64,000 nucleotides of DNA from contig NC_067200.1 of NCBI RefSeq assembly GCF_000699445.3, positions 1,838,450 through 1,902,449 of the forward strand. Direction: 5' to 3'. The notes beneath the pieces are model-generated. The model had not been told where the DNA came from. It ran no database searches and saw only the letters and a list, made by a program, of their open reading frames with translations. This document shows, piece after piece, positions 21,101 to 36,100 of this stretch (position 1 is the stretch's first letter; each line of letters starts with the position of its first letter). The stretch is from Schistosoma haematobium. Lineage: Eukaryota > Platyhelminthes > Trematoda > Strigeidida > Schistosomatidae. Position numbers and translations under genes: made by a program.

Positions 21101-24100
21101 TGTTCCTTTGTACTATTTAACATTGGATACATTTTGATTTGGTTATTCATTTATTTTCACAGATTGAAATCATGAGTCAGTTGAAGTTAGACCGCCATTG
21201 AAAACCTGGAAGCACTGGACGGCCGTTTCGTCCTAGTATAGGACTCCTTAGCAGTGGTCCAGCTTCAACTGACTCATGATTTCAATCTGTGAAAATAAAT
21301 TTCTAAAAATCTCCACAAACCCCTTCTGATATTCATTTATTCTCTGAAGAAGTGACTTATACCGAGAGTCACGGAACGTCAGAATATCTCATTTTTCAAC
21401 TGATTCGGTTATCCACATATTTATTAATTTTTTTTCTTAGAAGAAAAAAATGAAGAGAAAGTATGAAGGAACACTAAAAAATCAAGGAGTGAATGCATCT
21501 CTACACTTGTGACCAGTTTTAAGCTATATTACGGAATGTTTCTTCAACGACTGATCGTAGTTAACATGCAGATATCTCGATCAGATAGTCTATACGTATC
21601 AATATATCTTAAACTAATAGTTATTAAGTACACGAACCGATGGCATGTTTCTTTTTTGGTTTAGTTTCTTTCGACTTATTCTTACTACAGCTGGCAATGT
21701 ATATCGACGTAAGTGGTAGTTGGGCATGATATAATACATGTCTCTAAATCATTTCAATCAGTGAAGAACCCATTGATATAGTTCAAATATATATGAGATA
21801 TTAAGGTTCTGGAAATTCATGATGTGTCTATGACTCAAAAACCAATGAATGGAAAAACAATATAACTTCTATGATTATTCACAACTATAACTAACTTTAA
21901 AGTGAATAAACCACTTGAAAACAAACATTCAATAACAATAAAAACAACAGAGATTAATCAAGTAATTAATTATAAACCTCAATACATAATAACCCACATA
22001 CCTTCATTGTCAAGATTTAAAACTAGACTTTGTATAATATCCATTTGTGGAGTATGAGCAATAGTGCTCATATTCAATGGCATACCTTTTTCGCGTAAAT
22101 TACGAATAGCAGTAATACAAACGTATAATGTTAAATTTGTCATTAATTCAATATTGTAATGCATACTATCGGCTAGACCAAATGTAGCTAATTGTTGAGT
22201 AGCGCGTACACCCCATAATAAAGCAGCCAATGCAGCACCAGAACCGCCACTGACGACAGAGTTGGGTACAGTCAGTGTTGTTCGTGAAGTAGTAGTATTG
22301 CTTGCAGACGATGAGGATGTCTCGTTGTTACTATCAGAAACTGCTGCCGAGGACGACGATATGATGCCACTACTCTCCCAAGATTCTGTTGTCCCAGTTT
22401 TCCCAGATATTTTGTTTACAGCCTGTGTGGAAGTGGAACTAGGTGTAAAATGATCGTCAGTAGGCTTGTCTTCATTCTTTACTGAAGAACCTGGACCAAC
22501 ATCATTAGCAGCTAAAGCAACTGCGTATGCTGCCAGGGCTTGTTGATGTCTAGCCTGTTGTTGAGGATGATAGGCAAACTGAAGTGGTGGTATAGGCGGG
22601 ATGATATCATCAGCACGTCTTAACATTGTAACTAATTCACTGAGTAGTTTAACAGGTGCTCGAGTGGTTAGATATGCATCGAGCTCACATCTCATCGGCT
22701 CTGGGAGTCGTGAACCAGCTTCCATACAATAACCAGTAGGATCTTCAAGAGAAGCTAATTGGTCAACTGGAGGAGCCTATTAAACATGAAATAACGGACA
22801 GAAAATTACACATGGTATATACATGGAGATTGAATTACCAAAACACTAAAACCAGAAAAAGAATTATACAGGTTTGTATAACTGAATTTTTTCTTACTTG
22901 TAATGGGTCCGCCGAAGGTATGCCTCGTTTGGGTAGTGCAGATAGAATTATGTTACGCATTTGAATAGAATTAGATGGGACAACATCACAAAACAATGCA
23001 TAGTAATCAGAAACAAATTCAGGGAAATCATGAATTAACACCAACAACAGCCGTAATGTAGCTTTGTATAAACACTGGATTGGTTTTGGCATAAGAGCAT
23101 TTTGAAGGAAATAGCCTAGAAATTTCAATAAATCTGCCAACAATTGTGCATACATTGCTTGATATGCCGCTCGAAGTTTTGGAGGACCAGGAGCTGATAG
23201 GATGCATCCAACAAACCAACGATGAGTTAACATTTCCAGCCAAGAAAATACAAATGCAGTAGCTTTTTCCGGTCTTAAACAATGTAATAGATGACAAAAG
23301 ATAAGAGGAAGTTGTTGTTGAAAAGTCAGTGGACCCAATGATTTTATTGATGCGATGGGTATTCGAGGCTCACCACCACCAACACTGTCGGCATGTTTAC
23401 CTGCACAAGCTTTATCCGTGTCAGTATTCTGATGAACATCTGAATTCACATTCTCAACACATCCTTCATCCACATTGCCATCTGATCTTGGAGATGCACC
23501 TACAGTAAACTGTGTTGCTGAAGGTAGTGATAATGAAGATTGCAATTCGACAAATAGGATAACTAGGAGACGTTCAAAAGGCATAGGATGGAATAAATCA
23601 CGTCGTACTTCATGCTCTTGAAGTAGTGTACCAGCGATAAGTCCGAGGACCTTGTTTAATAATGCGACCTGCACCAACAAAATGGACAAAAACTCTTTAG
23701 TGATAAAAATACAGAAAGCTAACAGTTAAGATAGTAATTATAGTAATATTAACGTTTCTGATAGACGGATAGATGAACATTATGGTACTACATGGGATGG
23801 AAAACCTACTTCTTCTGGACTAGTGATCTTTCTTTTTACGAGCTAATTCTTTCTTCCTGTAATATATCCTTATACACAATCTTTCATTTTTATAGTACTA
23901 CCATTGAAGTAATTACTTCTATGAATTTGGTGTTCATCTTGATGTGCTAGCTAATGAGGTATGGCAACTTGGACTTATGCATATATATGTGCCTGATCCT
24001 ACGTTGTAGCTGACTGAATGATCTTGTCTCTTTTGCACATTCAAAAGCAAAAGTCAATAATTCGATCTTGTGAGCAGGTACCATTATTCAATCACGATTA

Positions 24101-27100
24101 GTATCATTGTATATCGCATCAATCAGTATTCTTTCCGTTTTATCAACCTAAAATTCATTCATCATATCACTAAACTCCTACTTCATATACATAAATAATA
24201 CTATACTTTCTTCGAATGTACAAAGAATTATGCACAGCTTTTCTCACTCCCTCTCTCTCTCTCTTCATGTGCGTGTGTGTTGGGATACAATTGAAAAGTA
24301 TTATTTACTAATGATGAAACCGTAATACTACTGACACTACTTTTGAATTAAGTCCAACATCTTCAATAAGTATTGCCTTAATCTAACAGACATATTAGCG
24401 TTAGATCAACAGGATGACTTGTCCAATGCACGAAAAATATTGTTGACTTGATTGTGGTTACTACAGATATAACGTAAACTAGCTAGTTTGACAGGAAGAA
24501 TTACTAGCATAAAATATGGATAACTGAAGTTATGAGAGCTTACCTTAGCATTAGGGTATTCACTTTGAGGTGTTTCACCTAATTGATTAATTAATATACT
24601 AACTAGACGAGCATAAGCATCTAGTTCAACGTAAGCTGCAACACGATTAATCGCCGGATTCGAACTAAAATTTGATCCCCCTCCTCCTCCATTAGGAACT
24701 TGAGGTTGTTGTTGTTGTTGTTCTTCCAACTTCAATTGTTTCAAAGCTCGTTCAATCACGAAAATTGTGGCTAAGCGTAAGAAACGAGTTGAATTATTAA
24801 TATTTGGCAAGACACCGATTTGTGTCAGTTGACTAAGAAGTGCATCTATTGTAGCAGGATCACGTTGTTTAGGACTTTGATAGATTTCAACCCAATTACG
24901 CATAATCAATTCAACTTTTTCCTGCAAAGATCATAGAAATAAATAATTTATTCGTTAAAATTACAACAAAGATTAGGATTGGCGATTTCTCACTTCCAAG
25001 ATTAGGAGAAGTATACCACAAAGATATAGATAGAACTCATCCTACGTCACATTCATTAAAGGTAAAAATGAAACCACAAGTTACATTATTTTATCATATG
25101 AAAAAAATAGAATCTCATTTCTACACAAATACTCACCTGTAGATTAGGCGGATCGTCAAATTCATGAGCTTGACTACATCCAGCATACAATGCTCCAATA
25201 GTACAAGATGGATTGTTGAACAATGGGGATTGTTCCATAAGTCCCAAATCCAATAAACCTCGGACACGTGCACAAGCCAAACGTAACCGTAAACCCAATG
25301 GATCGGTTAATGATGATGTTGATAGGTTAGTGTTATTAAGAAACGTTACACGATTTCTTAAAGCTTCTAAAGTAGACCATAAATCATATTCATTCAATAC
25401 AGTAAATTCGCGTTTTGTTGAAAATGATACTGAAGTAGGACCGCCAACACCACCAATTGGATAGTTTGCATTAACTCCAGAAACACTAACATTGACAGAT
25501 GCGGAGCCAGAATTAGCACCACTAACACTCGAACCCACGGCAGTGCAAGGAATAGTCGATGATGAATTGGCACGAGCATAACTAGCAGCAGCAGCTGCTG
25601 CTGCTCCTAATGACGTGCCATTAGGGCAAGGTAGTACAAAATGATCTAATAAATCAATGACAAAAGTAATTGCGCCTGGATGACCTTTGGCAACTTCTTG
25701 AGCTAAATATGTATCGATCTTTCAGAAAAGAAAAAAAAAACAAGAAAAATGGAGATTTAAAAAAAACACAATAGTGACTGCTTTATTAATACAGTCAACA
25801 AGATCATTGAAAAACCGAAATCATTGGGGGGTCGTTCCGCCCTAGTATGGGACTCTCAAAAATGGACATCCATGATCCCGAAGTCAAAACATTTAGTCTC
25901 GCGCGCGAACGCTTAACTTTTAAAACAACGAGCCAATAAAGTTAATGTTTAATTTCATTCAATCCACGATATTGTGCAATCATCCTTCATACCTGACACA
26001 GATTAGCTCTGTTGGTCACAATCTATCATTAAAACTCCAGGAATCTCTTCTTGAAACTAGTTACTAGTGAGTATACGATACATGTAAGTATAGGGGTCTC
26101 AACAAACAATACGTGAAACAATCAATTAATAACAAATAAATAAATCAAAATTAAACGAACAAAAGAGAAAAAAAATTACTTGGGAGAAATAAATAACATG
26201 AACTCGTAGAAATTCAGCGAATGCTTCCCAATTCCATTTGACTGAAACAAGACGATTATCATGAGCAGCAGCGATTTGACTGTTATTATTTTCAGTAAGC
26301 TAGAAAATTTAAAAAAAAGAGATTATACTAAAAGTAACGACAGTACATAAACTAATATCATAGAATTCTTTTTTAATTTGATAAGAAATCGACTCACATG
26401 GTTGAAGTATAGAAATTTAATAAGCTAAAGTCTGTAGGGATGAATAATGGGTATGATTGCATTGCTATTTCAGTTATTATTGGTCGGCTTATAGTTTATG
26501 ACAAACTGCCATTAGAATTGTTAACATCAACCGGTAATCGTCAGGGTTCCCCACTATCCCTCTTTCGTTAGTTCCGTTATAAATGTCCTGCGCGAAATAT
26601 TAACTTCACTTAATTTTTCGAAGGTTGATCTCCTACCAGGAAGTATCCTTACCGACTAACAATAAACAGAAGATATAGTTCTGTTTGGTGTAGTAACTGA
26701 CATGCAGTCTTTTGATCTAGTTGAGCAATAATGCTAAGATATTTGTAATGCATTTCTCTGCTCTACGTCAACTTCTAAATTAATGTTAGGTAATGAAGAA
26801 ATTGATTGAGGTGATAATTTTTCACATGTCGTGGAAGTCCCATTAACTCTGATGGGTCAATTTACGAAGAAATCTCGTATGACGTTGTCAATTTGCGTCA
26901 TCCACAGCGTAGAAGAGATGTCAATCTGTAAATTAAAGGTGTGTACACTGTACACCAACACTGCATTACTCCGTTTTGGGTGTCTCTGAAACATTGCTTG
27001 TATTCTGAGAAACGACCGCCTGAAGAATGTTGAAGGGTTAGGCAAAGGGTATTAGGTATAGGTAGCAAATAGGTTTATAAGGTTGTGAATCTTCACTGAT

Positions 27101-30100
27101 CGATGGGGTTGGGACGACTGTTACGCATGCCTAACAACTGCAAACCTTGACAGACGATGTTTACTGATATAGGAGTAGGTTGTAAGGTTACAAATGGTAA
27201 GACTAAGACATGGCGTCAGTCTATGAAGCTATTGAGTATTGGTGCGAGGTATGTTATTAGATGAGAACTACCGGAGGCTGAGGTCAGCAGGATAGACGCG
27301 ATCAGTGGTTGGAGATTTTGGGCGACATGATTCAGAATCGCACAAAACGGTGTGGATGGATGCATTTCTCAACTCTCTGCAGACCTTCAATTCCAGCATT
27401 CCGTCAAACATGCTATTCCATTATGTTCAAGCCACATTCCCAATGTTTAGTCATATTATTATTATTGCTACTGCATTATTCCGAACTCTTTTTCTATACA
27501 TACTGTTAATTTCATTTCGTCGTGCTAATGCGGTATAAAACTTTGGACTGATCCACATCTGTGTCAAGTCCTCAGTTGATTATGACTGTCTATTTCAATA
27601 ATGTCTGGAATATTAAAAATTGTTCTACCATGTTAGTACTCATTAGCCGAGTTTACATATATACCAGGTTCTACATTGTATTTGGCAGACTGACTGTGAA
27701 GAGATAACTCTTATAAAGTTTATCAAAGATCTGATTGTAGGTTGTTCAGAAGCATTCATTGACAAGATTTAACCTGTGAGCACGTGTTTGAGAGTTCGGA
27801 CATTTCGGAACGATACATTAATTGACACTTAATCAGTTGAATATTTATTTTTAATAGATTTTTTTTAACTGTGAAGGGAATAGAATTATATATTAGTCTG
27901 AGAATAATTTACAGCCAGAAGTATTGTGTGAATATGCTCTCGAACTCGAAATTTGAATAAAAAAATTTAACATACTTGTTTCCAACTACCTCCCCCCACT
28001 GTCCAATTATTAGTGGCACTGGTGTCCACCATGTCATCCAGTGATGAAGTCTTATTTTCAGTAGGAGCGATATTCAAGTCTAATTCTTGATTTTGCAAAT
28101 CATCAGCTGTATTCCCGCTAGTGTTTGATAATGACGTGACACCTTGGTTGACACCACCAGAACCGGAGACATTTCCTCCGTCTAAATGAATCCATGTGTG
28201 TGTGACCTGTGAGAGAACCACATACATAAAAGTGATAAAGATTGATGAAATAAAGATGAAAGTAAGGACTAATATAACATAAAACAATTCGATCACAGAG
28301 TAGTTAGTTTGTTGAAGACATACCTGTCGAGTAACCCATGCATATCCAAACGGAGTTTGTTCTAAAGATAGCATATGTCGAAGAGTAAGCATGTGAGCCT
28401 CTTTTAAGTGCTCCATTGTTTCTAAACCACGTGGTTGGTCACGCCAAAAACTAGGTCGATAATGCTCCAGGAAACTACGTACCATAATTGCGATAATATT
28501 GTTAGCAACATTTGTGTCACGACTTGTTTTAGCTAGGTGAACAGCATCAATTAAACAACGTAAAGATTGGCACATTGGATCATTGGCAGGACGTAATCGA
28601 CCAGAAATAGCTATTAAATGACGTTCAATCTGTCCACTTATCTTGTCAAACAAACCAGATAGTGGAGCCTTTATAAAATGAAATGACAAATAGCGGAAAA
28701 TAAATGTAGATAGTAGCAGGATGCACTTTTAAGCATTACAAACATGAAAAGAGAATAATCAATCCTACGATAACTATTGAGATAGATGACTTATTAAGTG
28801 TCTGAAAGCAAAACGTATTTATTTTCATTATATAACAAATGTGTACACGGATATAAAGAGGTTCCGCAGGGTTAAGTGGATACACAGTGGTGGAGTCGAA
28901 AACTCATTCCCTACTTACTTAATATAGAGCAGTATATTAAGTCTTCTTCGTAAATTTCAGTCAGGATGTAATGAAGTGTATCAATTATCTATACCGAGTT
29001 ACTGACTGACTGAAATTCAGCAATCATAGTAGATACTAGTAGAGTAATAAAACCGAGAGATGGAAAACATCACGCTAGACTATTACGTAATCGTAAAGAT
29101 GTGGTTGATGAAGCTGGTGTGGTTTCTGGACATGATCTTTTATAGTAAACGGAGATAATGCGAAAGGATAATGAAGAATAGTTTCACTAACCTCCAACCG
29201 ATTTTTATCTCCTCATGAATTAATAACAACTTTAGTGGGAACCAACAAATAATCTTCACTCTCAAAGAAGCTCAGTTGTAGTAATTTACTTTGTACTGAC
29301 TTATGGATGTATAACAGGCTGGTGAAGATAAACTACAGATACACATACGCTGCTAGTATCATTATATTGATCAAGTATAATGAAGCCACCGATTGAGGCG
29401 GTTCCTAAAGGCCGAATACGTATAGAAAATAAGAATCAGGTAGATTTATGCCACATTCTACGTTGTTCAAAAACGCTTGAATGATTTCTTATCTTCTCCA
29501 CATAATACAAAGAGCAAATGATCTCATATTACTCAGATGCGATGAAAAATACATGACATTTCAAACTCACCTGAAAGTTAGTTGATGGTTGACTAGCTGC
29601 AGTTGGATAGCCTTGTGGTTTCATAAACGACCCGCTAGCAGTGCATATTGCAGGAGTAGTCTGTCGCTGAATGATACCAGTAGAAGAAAGTTGTTGTTTC
29701 TGTGATGCAGATAGTTGAAGATATGCAGCCATTGATGCTGCGGAATTTACAGTAGATGAAGAAATGTTTTGAACTGCAGTTAATGGGTTCAAAGACACAG
29801 GAAGTAAAATGGACGATGAAGGCATATTCACCATGGCTCCAGATGAGCTCGGAGCAAAGCCGGGAATAACACGGCCGAATTCTTCATAGACTGACATTTC
29901 TGTGGCAGTTGGACCACCAGCCTAGAGAAAAAGTGATTTCAATGTTGTACAATTAGGTTAATGAAAATTTGAAAATATATAGATTAAATTAGTTTGATTG
30001 CAAATGAAATAGAATTAGTAAAACTTATGTAATACAAAAGCAGTGATATAATCAACAACAACGTACTGTAAGGCGTAGTGATTCAGGCATATTAGATTGT

Positions 30101-33100
30101 TGTGATGCTAATTGGTTTACAGCCTGTTCCATGAAACGTATAGGACCAAGTTCAGTACGAAGTTTTATATCCGCCTCTAATTTTTTCTCGACATCTTTCA
30201 CAGCTTTTTCAGCTACTGACTTTTGCATATACGCTAAACAAACATGCATACTTTTGCCAACAACTAGATAAGCCAATTGTTGTACAGCTTCTTTTTCCTG
30301 CCCGGTAGCAGATTGGACTTCAGTAAGAATGATATTTTTTAAACTTGTCACAAGTGACATGCCTAAAGCTTCTCTTGCAGTAATTAATGACATTCCAGCG
30401 GCAAGATGTCGAATCATTTGACAAGCTGCATACAACATACGTGAAGGATCTGGATCTAATGCAAAATCTTTGCGGACGATAGCGACAACAGTTGTAACTG
30501 TGATACGTGCACAACGTTCGAATACTGGAGTGGTCAATTCATTGATGGCGCGTAGAACAGCAGGTTCAATTAATCCACGTAGTCGAGGATTAGCTTGAAG
30601 TAAAGCAAATGCAGCAGTAATTCCATTTGAATTAGTACCACCATTTCGACTATTGATAGCGGCATTTGTTAATAATTCATCAAGATTTAAACAAGCACGA
30701 ATACTTCGAATGTTCACATCTTCGTAGCGTAGTAAATGTCCAGTGAATAACGTATTACCACCAGTTAAATCTCCATCTACATTCCGTGGAATAAAAAATA
30801 ACCAAACAATTCAACATTTTCAAAATGATCATAAACACGAAGGTAACAATCTTGCTAGCATTCAACTCATTTACCAGGTACAAATATTCATGAGCTTGGT
30901 TTTTGAACAACAACCTCTGTGGGAAGGACTGGTGATACTATCCAGTTGGTTAAACTGAAGTAAATGAGGCTGGGTTCAAACATGTGACTTAATGACTGCA
31001 AGCTGAATGTCTTAACCATTGAGCCATTACTCCATATAACACAAAGAAAGATAGAAATTTTTCAGTTTTCTGATAATGTTCAATGAATGAGAATGAAGAT
31101 GGTAGACGAAAGTTTAGTGTTTTAAAAGAACCAATAAATTTTAGTGAAGAAAAAAAATAGTACAGCTTTAGAAAATCAAGGAACTAACTGATATAGATGG
31201 AATTTCTTTAAACTTAAGCAACAACATCATAGAAGAAAAGTCAATGTACAGAAATACACTATTAATTCAATTATCACAATTCATAAATGAATCATAAGTG
31301 AATGTGTATGAATAAAAAACTTTTTGACTATGTATACTAGTAGGAGATTGTTAAGGATGTGCACTTATACCAATGGAGAATGATCCACTGATCCAGTTCA
31401 TATAAATAAAGATATTATAAAAAAGCCTATCCTTAGTTTCAGTCAGTCAGTGACAACGTAGAACTTCGTACGTACGTACATTAGTTCGAGTTGATATACT
31501 ACATTAGTACAGAGATGCAGTTGTCAATTCAAATCCCATAGTGGTAGAAGTAATAAGATTATAAGCAGTAATCGGAAACACTACGGTTTGAAGATGTTAT
31601 TCAAGGAGTGTAATCAAGTGAAATAAATTTAGAAAGAGAATAAAAGGACATGAGAAATCTAGAAGATTTGAATTTGGGAGAACACAAAGTGTGGACCTGT
31701 ACCTGCGCCATTGCAAACGATTTTCAGCCATTTCATCATTCAAGGTCTCTAATCATCGGTTGCTATCATATCACGGATCCCAACCAGGTAGTCTACACTT
31801 ACCAACATGGTTCAGTCCACTTGCTAGTTTATATACTTTCGTTCTTTTTCTTGTTTATTTCTAATAATGAAATAGTTATTTCATTATAAAAACTAACATT
31901 GTAAATTAAAGGAAAAACACTTAACTTTTATTTCAATGAGTTTGAAGGCATAAACACTCGTTTTCATAAATAAAATTATTCATAATTCATCATATTCGAT
32001 ATGATAATAAATGAACTTACTTAGTCCACCACTGGTAATATTAGTCGATTGTGTAACATTTGGTTGATTATGAATGGGTAAAATATTTTGAAGGGTCTGT
32101 GGTTGATGTGACTGTTGTTGGTGAGATTGAGGTAGTGGTTGGAAAGCCGCCATCGCAGTATTCAACTGTTGTTGATGTTGTTGTAATGCTAATGCAGAAG
32201 AAGTAGAAGATGGAGAAGAAGAAGAAGGACCAGTTCCAGAAAGAGGCGGACCAAACTGTTGCTGTTTTTTGATAGCAGCTACAGCGGCAGCAATTGCAGC
32301 GGCTGTTTGACGAGTTTGATTAGAACTAGTAGAAGAGTTTTGAATTAAATTAGTTATATCTAAACCAGGGGTCTAAAACAATAGAAAAAAAGATAAGTTG
32401 GTACTAGTTTATCGAAAGAACAAATAAATCACATCTTATTATTGATACTTACACTTAAGAAAAAGAAGCGCAATCGATGAAATAACTTGCTTAAGTTTTA
32501 AAAAACACACCATAATTTCAATATATCCGCTGCTATTTCTTATTAGAAGAAACAATCACTTATTTCATACTCTTCAGTTTTAATAACGATACTTTAACTA
32601 ATAATACTAATCGATGGTAAGTATGGAAGAAAATTAATCTCTAAAAGCCTCTCCAATAAGCATTGAAAATGTCTTAAGCAAAAAAAAGCGATAACTTGAA
32701 AATGAAATATAAAAAGTACAAATGTGCGGTAAAATCCGACTCAAAGCCTCCACGTGTGGTTGCTGGGTAGTGAGAGGAACAATGCTAGTTAATTTTAGCG
32801 ATGTGCGGAGATTGCATTAGTTCACCACTTCTCTGCTGTACTTGGATTTCTCGGAGTTTAATCTTCGACACCATGGAAACCGCGACGGACTGCCCGATGT
32901 GTATGCTTACGTAAATGAATTACATAAACCTCAGTGTGTGTACTTTATGAATGTAGGCATTTTCGAAGGGTACGCACAAGAAACGTTAGCGGTCTAATCT
33001 TTCAGGTCGAAGATATAATAAAAAAAAATATGGTAGCAAATACTAAGGAAAGGTGACCATCAACCTTCCCTGAGTGCTTATGCCCATGTGTATCTCATGA

Positions 33101-36100
33101 GGAGCATGTGTACCACAGGTACACATGTAATGCATAGGAGACAGAAAGTTGTGGCAAATACGTTCGAAGGGAGTAATGATAATCTACCTTCCCAAGTGAG
33201 TGATTATACTTATATGTAAACAATCGAATGGACGAGTGAAAACTTGTGTTACCGGTGTACATGTAGACTATACTTGCATCTGGTGTGACAACCGCGAGCC
33301 GCGACGCGGCGGTATCAACTATTTCCCCACGAAATCACACCCATGTGGTGCGTTCGTGAGCCTCAAAAAGCGAACTTCTAATCCAGATATGCTTATGGGC
33401 TTTACCGAGTGTGGTTTCACCAATCTCAAATAGCTGGAACACCGCACTATTGTCGCACATACAAATAACAATCAGACGAAAATAGCTAAATCACGATCAA
33501 CATCAATCAAACACACAGATACACTCAAGTAAATAAAAGTAAGAATAGACAATTGAGTTGAGAATTAATGTCAAGCTATAAAATGTAAAGTTATCAACAT
33601 ACTGAATATACTGATTGTTGTGTTGATATGGAATCCGTAGGAGAAATCTGTTGTTGGTGTTTATGGAACAAAGCAAGCATGTTGGACAGCTGTTTCTGTT
33701 GTTCAGATGATGGTAAATTCGAGCTGGTTGTTGTAGCTCCAACAGAAAACGTAGTCACTGTCGTTGTTGCCGCCATTGCCACTGTTGTTGTAACCGAGAA
33801 GTCAGGAGTAGTAAACGAAGAACCGGGATAAAATGATGAATCTATACTAGTTATTGCAGGTGTACTAGTCATATTTGATACTATAATTTGGCCAGGTGTA
33901 TTCATAGATCCAATGGTAGTAGTGGTAGTAGTAGTAGCAGTAGTGATAGTGCTTGTAGTAGTTGCAATGAAACACAGTTCAATATCTAAATTAGATGAGT
34001 GTGTTAGGTCTCGAAGAAAATTTGCAGATGGTATATCGTTCAGATTTAGGTCAAATGCACGATAAAGGATTTCAATCTAGAAAAAAACACATAGAAAATA
34101 ATAACGTTATGATATTATAATGGTTTGTGAAGATGTGTTCTTCTTTATAGTTAGTTAACATCACGAAATGATCTTCGTGAAACAACCACTAAAATATTGA
34201 TCCCTATTGGCGGAATAATGGATGGGTATTGTTAAGGACTTCTATATTAAAATGAAACAGATACTTAATGTTTAATGGTTTTCTGAAGTTGTTTAGGTTA
34301 CATTATCCCACGATGTGAACTAGGAAATTATGATACAAATTTTACTAGTTCTAAAGTGAAATAAAAAATTTCACTCACGTACATCTACGGAGACATAATA
34401 TTCGATCTGCACTAATAAGGACTAGACAAGCATGACATTGATCACCACCCAGTGATCAATCAATTGTGACATAATATTCTATAAGCTGATTAAAACTATG
34501 CTGTGTAGATAGCAAGAATAAGAGCAAATAAATTCTTGTAAATATACACTAATACTGAGGTGACTGTTACTCATGTTTGTAGATATAAGTAGTATATAAC
34601 ACTAGTCGGAAGTGAAATATCTGTGAGCAGGTTTAGATGATTAAAACGAAGAAAAGAGAGAACGAAACTAAAAGCAATCAACATAACAACAGGAATAAAT
34701 GTACAATGAAGCTTGTACGAGACAATTCAAAGATGTATGGTTCTCACATTTTACTAGACCGCTGTATGATTATGTATTGAACAATAAATTGATCTTTCCC
34801 ACAGTAATATACCTTAATTTATTTACAAATTAGTTGATTGAAGAGTTTCTTTTACACTATTTGTGAAATAAGTCAAAGTGAAAAAGATCATAACGATCAT
34901 AGACTTACTTCAAAACGTAACCAATCCTTTACATTCTCCATATCATACAATTCACGTAAAACTTTTAATATTGCCATAGTCCATGGATTAGGTGGACGAA
35001 ATACCAAACTTTCAGTTGCACCTCGAACAACTCGAGCAACAAATGGAACTACGTATTGAGTAGGAATAGGACCTTTGTAATAAGCTTCATATATAAGATC
35101 TTTAATATTTAAATCATCATGCAGGACTGGTTTATTACGTGCCAAGGTGATTAGACCAAGAAAACTGCCAAAATTCTTCAAGGTGCTACGTGCTTGCATA
35201 TCATCTTTGTCCAGACGCATATTACGCAGAATAAACTAATTGGAACAAAGATAAAAGAATCAGAAAAGAAACAATAAGCGCAAGATATTACTGATTAAGG
35301 GAAACCTAATTAAGCTTAGATGTATCAAGTATGCAGATATACGGTCTTAATTTGAGAACTAAATATTGTAATCAACATTATATTGAGTAGACTGTATTCA
35401 CATATTGCAAAATCGATGACGTATTTCATTTATATTCACCTTTGTTAACCCTAACCGATATCATTAGATAAGTCTTGAAAGATACAATTTAACGCAGTAA
35501 TTCTGCGTCTTAACTACTATAGTCGCTCTCCTATGTGAAAGATAAGTTTCCAAGACTGACCAACTAAATGCGGATACGCCAATCTATCTGCCCTTGTAAA
35601 GCTAGCTAGGTATGTAGGTCGCTCGTAGAGTCTACTACTTCTTCGTTGAAATCAATAGTATCTATTAGAGTGATTCAGTAAAGGTGAACATAAGTCAATT
35701 ATGTCATTGACTCAGTAACATTAGGTTCATTGATTGCCAAGTGTATAACGAGTTACAATGAACTGTCGTATACATTTTGACTACGAAAGATCATTGTCTG
35801 ATGAAACACTAATAAACATTATGATTTGACAGAAAAGTAAGATGGATAGTGATACTATCAATCACCTGAACAAGGACTGAGAGAATGGAGTTCAAGTATC
35901 ATTTATTATATAAAGTAAACGGGGTGTACTAAGGATTATATTTACAATAATTCAGTATTGTTTAATGATTAAAAAGAGAAATTGATTTTCAATCATATTT
36001 TCTATATTGAACTAATCGTGCCCACAGATTTGTGCAATAAGAATAATTAATATGCACAATATTAGTTATATAGTTACATAAGAACAAATTAAGAATTCAT

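Noticed and set aside
25213..25464. 83-codon plus-strand frame
   Set aside because: Antisense of CNOT1 exon u.
33200..33433. 77-codon frame with several Cys as a small gene
   Set aside because: Lies in an intron, antisense to the gene, no homology or start context I can defend; kept only as an unexplained block.
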